A stretch of 11,973 bases of DNA, from positions 1 through 11,973 of the forward strand of contig PWOD01000052.1 of NCBI GenBank assembly GCA_003557545.1, given 5' to 3'. Within the stretch, counting starts at the first letter, position 1; each line of letters begins with the position of its first letter. The notes beneath the pieces are model-generated. The model worked only from the letters and a program-made list of their open reading frames with translations, ran no database searches and was not told the origin of the DNA. Of this stretch, positions 7,366 through 11,973 are shown one piece after another. This stretch comes from a bacterium. Its GTDB lineage: Bacteria > T1Sed10-126. Both the position numbers and the translations under genes were made by a program.

Positions 7366-8460
7366 TCACGCGGTCTCCCGGAGTGAATTCAGATAAGCCA
7401 GTGATTGTTTCCGACGGGCCTTGAGTTCTCGGCAAACTTCAGGATAATTGATTGGTTCAGGTTTCTTGAAATTTTCAATATCTTTCACCAGTCTATCCTC
7501 CAGTGAAAAAATTTCGGCCAGATTCACCAGGCGAGAATTGGTATCCTGGGGAGAGCTTTTGTGTGGTACGATGTAAAACTCTTTTTCAAATAAAATAGAG
7601 AAGACTGAGCCGTGGAAACTGTTGGTAACAACTTGTTCTGCATTCGCAAATAACCCCAACCATTCACGTGGGGTGGCATTATGGAAGTATTGAAAATTGT
7701 ATTTTCGCTTTCGAAATCCGACTACTTGAACAATTTCATGTTCAACGTTTTTTGCCAGTTGCCGGACAAATTGACTGCCAGCTTCTTCATTTTTCCTCAA
7801 ATATAATAAAATATATTTTTCTGGCAAATTCGGTGGTTGGGCGAGTTCACTCCACTCCTTTTTATCCACCAGCATAACCGGGTCAAGCAGTACCGGTGGT
7901 TTTTCCCCTATCAGCTTATTGATTATTCTCTGCCCGGCTTTTTCGCGAACGGATAACCGAAAATAATCGCCCAGACTATCTTTGAAAGCATTACGTCGTT
8001 CTTTGCTTATATTATCCACTCCGAAGCTGGCCGCGTAGCTAACTTTTTTGTCCGAATTTTCAATAAAATCCAGGAGATAAGTGTAATCAAACTTGGCGTT
8101 ATGATAATTCCATATCTGGTCGCTTCCCACAATAAACTTGTCGTATTTGGACTTAATTGAGTTTAATTCGACCCTGTGCTCGATTTTTTTAGTGCAGTTC
8201 ATGTATTTTTTTCTAAAAGCTGCATTTTTTTGATCCCGGTACCAGACCAAAAAATATCCGATTGGAGCTACCAGGAAGCTAAATTTACCGAAAATATTTT
8301 TGAAAACTTTTTGGTATTTAGTTTTTTTCCAGTTCTTTTTCTGGTAATTGATTAGTTCGCTTTCATACCCCAGCTCTTCAAGTTTTTTCTGGAGAGCGTA
8401 AGCCTGGAGAATTGAGCCCGGATTTTTAGTGAAGTGGTAAGTAAAGATACCAAGTTTCAT
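7366..8460 (-). CDS. polysaccharide pyruvyl transferase family protein
   Basis: 364 residues matching the family of CsaB, WcaK and EpsO-type enzymes, which add pyruvate ketals from phosphoenolpyruvate to sugar residues of cell-surface polymers. Visible signatures: a Rossmann-like start (MKLGIFTYHF), SILQAYALQKKLEELGY (16-32), FIVGSDQIWN (109-118), SYAASFG (141-147), LSVRE (169-173), LLDPVML (191-197) and VTNSFHGSVFSILFEKEF (278-295) near the predicted donor site. Length is normal. A short hydrophobic stretch at about 60-73 is too weak for a confident membrane anchor. The start has no strong Shine-Dalgarno but gives the standard N-terminus. It is the first gene of the operon with the FrhB-like and LicD genes. 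Several bacterial members are uncharacterised and may not transfer pyruvate, so the sugar acceptor is unknown. Confidence 0.87.
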   Translation of the reverse strand: MKLGIFTYHFTKNPGSILQAYALQKKLEELGYESELINYQKKNWKKTKYQKVFKNIFGKFSFLVAPIGYFLVWYRDQKNAAFRKKYMNCTKKIEHRVELNSIKSKYDKFIVGSDQIWNYHNAKFDYTYLLDFIENSDKKVSYAASFGVDNISKERRNAFKDSLGDYFRLSVREKAGQRIINKLIGEKPPVLLDPVMLVDKKEWSELAQPPNLPEKYILLYLRKNEEAGSQFVRQLAKNVEHEIVQVVGFRKRKYNFQYFHNATPREWLGLFANAEQVVTNSFHGSVFSILFEKEFYIVPHKSSPQDTNSRLVNLAEIFSLEDRLVKDIENFKKPEPINYPEVCRELKARRKQSLAYLNSLRETA

Positions 8461-8494
8461 AGTTAAATCATCCCGGAAACAAAATTTTCTACAG

Positions 8495-8590
8495 TTAGTA
8501 CAGCGGTAATTGATTTAAATTAATTAAACCTTTATATATTTGGCGTTTCTGCATTGTTTCAGACAAATAAAACAGTTTCTTCAATTTCAT
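8495..8590 (-). other. 31-codon frame upstream of the pyruvyl transferase, doubtful
   Basis: An ATG-to-TAA frame of 31 residues begins MKLKKLFYLSETMQKRQIY. It lies 34 nt upstream of the pyruvyl transferase start on the same strand. GGAAAG some 8 nt before the ATG is a weak Shine-Dalgarno. It could be a leader peptide, the N-terminal stub of a lost gene, or chance; I do not recognise it. Confidence 0.15.
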
Positions 8591-8643
8591 TTTTAACTTT
8601 CCATCTTAAAAGCGTTTCCTGTTGACTAATTTTCGCCACCCAA

Positions 8644-8760
8644 TTACGCTCCGCTAATTAGCTTCTCTTTCTTTGACCATCTTTCAATTTTTCCCTGGCG
8701 CTTCTGAATTGACGTTACGTATTCGGTTCCCCGGTGCAGTCGTTCATAGTTATAGAACTA
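8644..8760 (-). pseudogene. C-terminal remnant of an IS3/IS481-type transposase
   Basis: Reading the minus strand, 8757-8728 gives FYNYERLHRG and the frame continues to a TAA at 8646-8644 with TEYVTSIQKRQGKIERW. This is the usual end of integrase-core (DDE, rve) transposases: the final catalytic-helix region followed by F-Y-N-x-E-R-x-H-x-G and a basic tail. The codon just before FYNYERLHRG is a TAG stop (8760-8758), preceded in frame by DKMGTFV, where relatives have a continuous helix. No catalytic D-D-E region, second open reading frame or terminal inverted repeats are visible, so only the 3' end of an old insertion remains. Confidence 0.6.
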
Positions 8761-9183
8761 CACGAATGTTCCCATCTTATCAGTCGCTTCAACTGCCGGC
8801 TCATGCGCAAACACCAGATACTCCTAAACGCCGCCCAGAAAAACAACGTTTCTCCAACCCCAACTTATCGTGTCCCCTTTAAAAAATAATCCTCTGGTTC
8901 AAGTGTTCCTTACGTCCGGAAAAGACTGAAAAATTTTTTAAGAAATCATTTTGCGAATCCTGAAACAGTATACTAAACCTTTCAGGTCCCAAAAATAATA
9001 ACAAGAATGTTTCATCCTTAATAGGCCCCAGAGGATCCAACACAATCGAGCACACTCCTCTGCTACTTCTGGCAAACAATTTAAACAACCCCACCCCCAA
9101 AACCAGTGTCCTCATATGAAAAAATTATCGCCAAATCCTGAAAAAACCCAGAACTGCTCAAGGAATTATTGATGCACCCATTG

Positions 9184-9219
9184 ACAATTGTGAATATGTG
9201 AATATGTGCATGAGCGCAT
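9184..9219. promoter_or_regulatory. second, degenerate copy of the ArsR-type site
   Basis: ACAATTGTGAATATGTG (9184-9200) is identical to 17 nt inside the palindrome upstream of the repressor (9617-9633). It is followed by an extra GAATATGT unit and then TGTGAATATGTGCATGAGCGCAT split across 9197-9219, which matches 9622-9644 at 21 of 23 positions. TTGACA lies at 9181-9186, though no good -10 follows. The site sits about 48 bp beyond the 3' end of the repressor gene and may be an operator for a gene now lost, or one arm of a small duplication. Confidence 0.6.
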
Positions 9220-9266
9220 ACGTTTTTAACAGATGGCTTCGTAGCGGGTTTTTCGTGGTTGTTTGA

Positions 9267-9563
9267 TCAATCGTCCTCCCGTTGAAGCAGTTCCGCCAAT
9301 TCCAGCAGTTTGTCAATCAGGTCAGGGCGTTTAATTTGGTAGTAATTCCTGCGTCCACGAGATTTGGAACGCACAAGATCTTGAGAGGCCAACTTTTGCA
9401 AATGACGCGAAACAACCGACTGCGACCGTTTCACTTCCAGAGTAAGAGTTTTCACACATTTTTCACCCTCTAGAAGCAGACGAACCAGCTTGATCCTCAA
9501 TGCATTGGAAAAAGCCTGACAAAATTGTGCCAGCCGATGGTCTTTTTCATCAATAATCTCCAT
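9267..9563 (-). CDS. ArsR-family winged-helix transcriptional repressor
   Basis: 98 residues, the usual size for ArsR/SmtB proteins, which bind operators as dimers and are released by metals, redox change or other signals. The fold is readable: FCQAFSNALRIKLVRLLLEGEKCVKTL (about 14-40), then the recognition helix region with SQSVVSRHLQKLASQDLV (47-64), then the wing with SRGRRNYYQI (68-77) and a dimerising C-terminal helix. There are only two cysteines, C15 and C36. The usual ELCVCDL metal box is replaced by EKCVKTL, so classical arsenic or cadmium sensing is not supported; a two-cysteine redox or different ligand is possible. GGAGGTGA (9575-9568) lies 4 nt before the ATG and is very strong. 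The promoter is overlapped by a 40-bp palindrome, implying autorepression. No transporter or enzyme target lies next to it. Confidence 0.88.
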   Translation of the reverse strand: MEIIDEKDHRLAQFCQAFSNALRIKLVRLLLEGEKCVKTLTLEVKRSQSVVSRHLQKLASQDLVRSKSRGRRNYYQIKRPDLIDKLLELAELLQREDD

Positions 9564-9591
9564 CTTTTCACCTCCCTCAAGTATCCACCTC

Positions 9592-9620
9592 AGTATATCA
9601 ACTCATCCACATATTCACAA
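9592..9620 (-). promoter_or_regulatory. promoter of the ArsR-type repressor
   Basis: On the minus strand TTGTGA (9620-9615) and TATACT (9597-9592) are 17 bp apart, about 28 bp upstream of the start codon. The -35 and most of the spacer lie inside the palindrome 9601-9640, so a bound repressor would block RNA polymerase. Confidence 0.6.
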
Positions 9621-9640
9621 TTGTGAATATGTGGATGAGT
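9601..9640. promoter_or_regulatory. perfect 40-bp palindromic operator
   Basis: ACTCATCCACATATTCACAA (9601-9620) is followed directly by its exact reverse complement (9621-9640), with no mismatch and no spacer. The central ATTCACAATTGTGAAT resembles the TTCA/TGAA half-sites of ArsR-family operators, which usually span about 24-30 bp with mismatches. It overlaps the repressor promoter and lies 37 bp upstream of the start codon. A partial copy is at 9184-9219. Confidence 0.85.
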
Positions 9641-9750
9641 GCATGGATTTTGCCGGGGAGAGTTTGGGAAAGGGGTTTGGAGGGGACGTCGAGGGGAGGT
9701 TTTTAGGACCAGGAGATTCGGGCTTTTTGACTTAGACATATTATTGTAGA

Positions 9751-9770
9751 GGCGGGTGGCCCTACTCGCC
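9751..9770. repeat. inverted repeat GGCGGGT / ACTCGCC
   Basis: GGCGGGT (9751-9757) pairs with ACTCGCC (9764-9770) across a 6-nt loop, with one G-T wobble when transcribed. A GGGGGG run follows rather than T, so it is not an intrinsic terminator. The form recalls short dispersed GC-rich hairpins of intergenic DNA, but only one copy is present here. Confidence 0.45.
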
Positions 9771-9910
9771 GGGGGGCAGGATGTTCTGAAATATCGAGGG
9801 TCTTAGTAGTGATTAATTACATCAGTTGTTGAGTTATTTGGAGGATTTTAAGAGTGCAATCCCGAAGGGTTAATGTGATTTATCAGAACGGTTAAAATTC
9901 TAATCAACAG

Positions 9911-9916
9911 TATAAT
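9911..9916 (+). promoter_or_regulatory. candidate -10 box for the glycosyltransferase gene
   Basis: TATAAT is a perfect -10 hexamer 71 bp before the start codon. The position 17 bp upstream (ACGGTT, 9888-9893) is a poor -35, and the region is AT-rich, so the call is tentative. Confidence 0.3.
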
Positions 9917-9987
9917 TTTATGGTACACTTATTTGTAAAAATCAGTAGAATCTTGTTCAGAAAATTTAATCTGGAGTTCTAAAAACC

Positions 9988-11064
9988 ATGATAAACTCAG
10001 CGACTAAAATTTTATACATTCGCAAACAAATTCGTGGTCCTTTCTGGAAACGCTGGCCCAAATATATTCGAGACTGGTATAAATTTCATCATCTGGAGGG
10101 CTTTTTTAGAGGCTCACTGAACACACAGTTCGAAGTTGATGAAATGGGGATAAATAAATTTCTAAAAATGACCAGCAAACAACTTACGGAATATGACGCT
10201 ATATTTTTGCATTATTCATGTTATTTAAACAGTATCGCTGAAACTGATTACGAAAACAAAGTATTAAGCTCCGAGAAAGCACTTACTGACCTTCTAGAAA
10301 AAAATTCCGGGATCTTTAAAAAGGTCCCATCTGTTCTGTTGCTTTCTGACGATAGTCCAGAATTTATGCTGGCAGATCGAATACTGGATAAATTCGAACT
10401 GGTTTTTAAACGGGAACCACTGCGGGATAGAGATCAATACAATATTTCGGAGTCAAACAAAGAAAAAATTCGTCCAACTGTACTCAGCTGTTATCTTGTG
10501 CCGGCCACCAGGTTGAATTACCAGAAAATCAATCCGGCTGATTACGGCCACGCCACCCCCTCAGATAATCACCAATATGATGCTTCATTTGTCGGCACCC
10601 ATACTTCCGAACTGCGAGAAACTGTAGTCAAACAACTAATCAACTCAAATGTTAACTTTCACGGCGGATTACAGGAAAAGAAGTATCCGGTTCCCGAAAA
10701 CCTTTCCTATCCCAGAATTCCGATGAAAAAATTCTGGGAGATCAGCCGTAACAGTAAAATAAATCTGGTGCTTGATGGTAATGGTATTTATACCTACCGG
10801 CACTGGGAAATCTGGGGTTTATGCTGTTTCATGCTATGTTCAAGCACAATCAAACAGATTGAGTTGCCCTTTGAAGTCGAGGAAAACAAACATTACATAG
10901 CCTTTGACAAACCAAAAAAACTTCCAGATATGATTAGTGGTTTAATAAATGAACCAGAAAAAATAACAAGAATTGCCAGCGCAGGTAGAAAGCTTTTTGA
11001 ACGGGAATATAACTTTACACGCCACGGAAAATTCATCGAAAAACATTTGCAAGAAATTTTCTAA
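9988..11064 (+). CDS. CgeB-like glycosyltransferase (GT-B type)
   Basis: 358 residues with two Rossmann-like halves expected of GT-B enzymes, which transfer sugars from nucleotide donors. The N-terminal half begins TKILYIRKQ and contains an acidic turn VLLLSDDSPEF (116-126). The C-terminal half follows the CgeB/Glyco_trans_1_2 pattern: YDASFVGTHTSELRETVV (197-214), FHGGL (224-228), FWEISRNSKINLVLDGNGI (249-267), then RHWEIWGLCCFMLCS (271-285), the counterpart of the R-x-fE-x2-a-x-G segment near the donor site, and an end with a helix through YNFTRHGKFIEKHL (341-354). There is no signal peptide or membrane span. GGAG lies at 9973-9976, 11 nt before the ATG, a rather long spacing. The gene stands alone on its strand and ends 4 bp from the convergent kinase-like gene. 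Acceptor and sugar are unknown. Confidence 0.7.
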   Translation: MINSATKILYIRKQIRGPFWKRWPKYIRDWYKFHHLEGFFRGSLNTQFEVDEMGINKFLKMTSKQLTEYDAIFLHYSCYLNSIAETDYENKVLSSEKALTDLLEKNSGIFKKVPSVLLLSDDSPEFMLADRILDKFELVFKREPLRDRDQYNISESNKEKIRPTVLSCYLVPATRLNYQKINPADYGHATPSDNHQYDASFVGTHTSELRETVVKQLINSNVNFHGGLQEKKYPVPENLSYPRIPMKKFWEISRNSKINLVLDGNGIYTYRHWEIWGLCCFMLCSSTIKQIELPFEVEENKHYIAFDKPKKLPDMISGLINEPEKITRIASAGRKLFEREYNFTRHGKFIEKHLQEIF

Positions 11065-11068
11065 TAAA

Positions 11069-11794
11069 TTAAAGCTCCAGAAAATCTTCAATTCTTGCAA
11101 TGTTTTTGTCAACCGGCTGGTTAGCATCAAGTATGAGCAGAGGAATCTCTAACTCCTGAAGTTTTTCAACAAATAGATCACAGACTACTGACAACCGGGT
11201 AAGACGATCAAGTCGTTCTGACCGCGGCATTCTATCAAATTTACTGATACCTACAGAACGCCGTTCGATTCTCTCAACCGCCTGTTCGGGCGAGATTTTC
11301 ATATAAATAAGGTGTGTTCCACAATACTGTTCAAACAACTCAAAGGAATCGATCAACAGCTGGTAATTTGATGCCTTCAGTATAGTGGCCAGGGACCATA
11401 GTGTTTGTAAAAGACCATGGTCGAGCAACAGGGTATCAGCTCTGGAACGGACTAACAGCCGGTGCCTCAGACGGATTATTGGAAAGATTGGCAAAAAATA
11501 ATTAATTAATGAATAAACGGTTTTTTTAATTTCTGTATGACGGAGGAAAAGCATAATCAAACGGCTAAAAGCAAAAAAATCCTGAGCTACAAATAAGAGC
11601 ATATATAGATAGACCATGGTTTTATAATAACGCTGACTGATCCCAAGATTTTGCAATGTTAACTGCCTTTCTTGGGGCAAGGAAGAAAAATAAAGCAGCT
11701 GTTTTTTTTTTCGATATTGTTGAAAAATATTGCGGCAAAGGGTCGTCTTTCCACTCCCCGACAGACCGAAAAACTCAACTACATTCTCAGCCAT
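11069..11794 (-). CDS. P-loop kinase-like protein of a glycan locus
   Basis: 241 residues when started at the ATG 11794-11792, which has GGGAG 7 nt upstream. A TTG twelve codons earlier also opens the frame but has no such site. The N-terminus is a strand followed by Walker A: VVEFFGLSGSGKTT (5-18). An unusual helical, hydrophobic segment follows (about 60-112, with MVYLYMLLFVAQDFFAF and YSLINYFLPIFPIIRL). Then come a Walker B-like LLLDHGLLQTLW (122-133) and a strand-lid region, LIYMKISPEQAVERIERR (162-179) with SKFDRM, which resembles the D-x-E-x-a-x-x-R-i-x-x-R segment of thymidylate kinase-like enzymes. The fold suggests phosphoryl transfer to a small molecule, perhaps a sugar or lipid-linked precursor. 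The substrate cannot be read. It converges with the glycosyltransferase gene. Confidence 0.7.
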   Translation of the reverse strand: MAENVVEFFGLSGSGKTTLCRNIFQQYRKKKQLLYFSSLPQERQLTLQNLGISQRYYKTMVYLYMLLFVAQDFFAFSRLIMLFLRHTEIKKTVYSLINYFLPIFPIIRLRHRLLVRSRADTLLLDHGLLQTLWSLATILKASNYQLLIDSFELFEQYCGTHLIYMKISPEQAVERIERRSVGISKFDRMPRSERLDRLTRLSVVCDLFVEKLQELEIPLLILDANQPVDKNIARIEDFLEL

Positions 11795-11837
11795 AATCAA
11801 ACTCCCGGACAAGTTTAATTTTCCTGCCAAAACAAAT

Positions 11838-11865
11838 CTTATAGCAAATAAAGAGTCTACCGCAA
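11838..11865 (-). promoter_or_regulatory. candidate promoter of the kinase-like gene
   Basis: On the minus strand TTGCGG (11865-11860) and TATAAG (11843-11838) are 16 bp apart, about 44 bp upstream of the ATG at 11794. Each matches consensus at four or five positions. The sequence beyond, to the window end, has no recognisable gene. Confidence 0.35.
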
Positions 11866-11973
11866 CAAGTCCAAGTTTATCAAGTTTTTTATGACATACA
11901 ATATTTTTGTTCTTTGTTGTCCATTAAATAAAATATTTCACGATAAACGGATAAGAGGCCAATTTTTGTCCCC

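Larger units (their letters stand above)
8461..9266. other. long spacer with a transposase relic
   Basis: About 800 bp between the glycan operon and the ArsR-type gene. The left end (8461-8640) is AT-rich and should hold the promoter of the pyruvyl transferase operon, but I cannot pick a convincing -35/-10 pair. A transposase remnant lies at about 8644-8760 on the minus strand. A 78-codon minus-strand frame at 8879-9115 has no recognisable motif and no Shine-Dalgarno. The right end contains the second copy of the ArsR site (9184-9219). The rest shows nothing I recognise. Confidence 0.5.
9641..9987. other. spacer upstream of the glycosyltransferase
   Basis: No gene is seen in these 347 bp. 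The left part is G-rich on the plus strand (9653-9710). A hairpin lies at 9751-9770 and a possible promoter near 9911. The remainder shows nothing recognisable. Confidence 0.5.

Noticed and set aside
8673-8882. A 69-codon plus-strand frame
   Set aside because: It is antisense to the transposase remnant, lacks a Shine-Dalgarno and has an unlikely composition.
9282-9473. A 63-codon plus-strand frame over the repressor gene
   Set aside because: It is the complement of the clearly recognisable ArsR-family protein.
9180-9640. CRISPR-like array from the repeated site
   Set aside because: There are only two copies, over 400 bp apart, with a gene between them.
11828-11830. TTG as the start of the kinase-like gene
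   Set aside because: No ribosome-binding site precedes it, while the ATG at 11794 has GGGAG at good spacing just before the Walker A strand.

Overview
The window is bacterial: genes are compactly spaced, most starts carry Shine-Dalgarno sequences, and it holds a full-length Tex protein, a DUF433/DUF5615 toxin-antitoxin pair and an ArsR-type repressor. Base composition is moderate, with AT-rich spacers. Nothing here fixes the phylum. Most genes belong to surface-glycan synthesis and decoration, and the repressor, toxin-antitoxin pair and relics give the window the look of an accessory region.

Left part, plus strand (1-3763): the 3' part of a ParB-like-fold protein of a type found among glycan genes, cut by the window edge; then a PAPS-dependent-type sulfotransferase; then, 4 nt later, the RNA-binding transcription accessory protein Tex. 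A decayed LicD-family gene runs tail to tail into the Tex stop codon.

Middle, minus strand (about 3760-8460): read in transcription order, a polysaccharide pyruvyl transferase, a two-[4Fe-4S] FrhB-like oxidoreductase and a LicD-family nucleotidyltransferase-fold protein form a tight operon, probably decorating an extracellular glycan. Past it lies a DUF433 antitoxin whose stop codon overlaps the GTG start of a DUF5615 PIN-like toxin. The toxin reading frame is interrupted by a 1-nt shift at an A5T5 tract. The LicD relic beyond it is a diverged copy of the C-terminal half of the intact LicD gene, so two related glycan genes flank the toxin-antitoxin pair.

The spacer 8461-9266 carries the C-terminal remnant of an IS3/IS481-type transposase and otherwise little that is recognisable. 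Next comes an ArsR-family repressor (minus strand). Its promoter is overlapped by a perfect 40-bp palindrome, almost certainly its own operator, and a diverged copy of part of that site lies just beyond the gene's 3' end.

Right part: a CgeB-like glycosyltransferase (plus) converges with a P-loop small-molecule kinase-like gene (minus), leaving only 4 bp between stop codons. No tRNA, rRNA, CRISPR array or complete insertion sequence was found. The most unusual items are the ArsR palindrome with its satellite site, the frameshifted toxin and the LicD relic.
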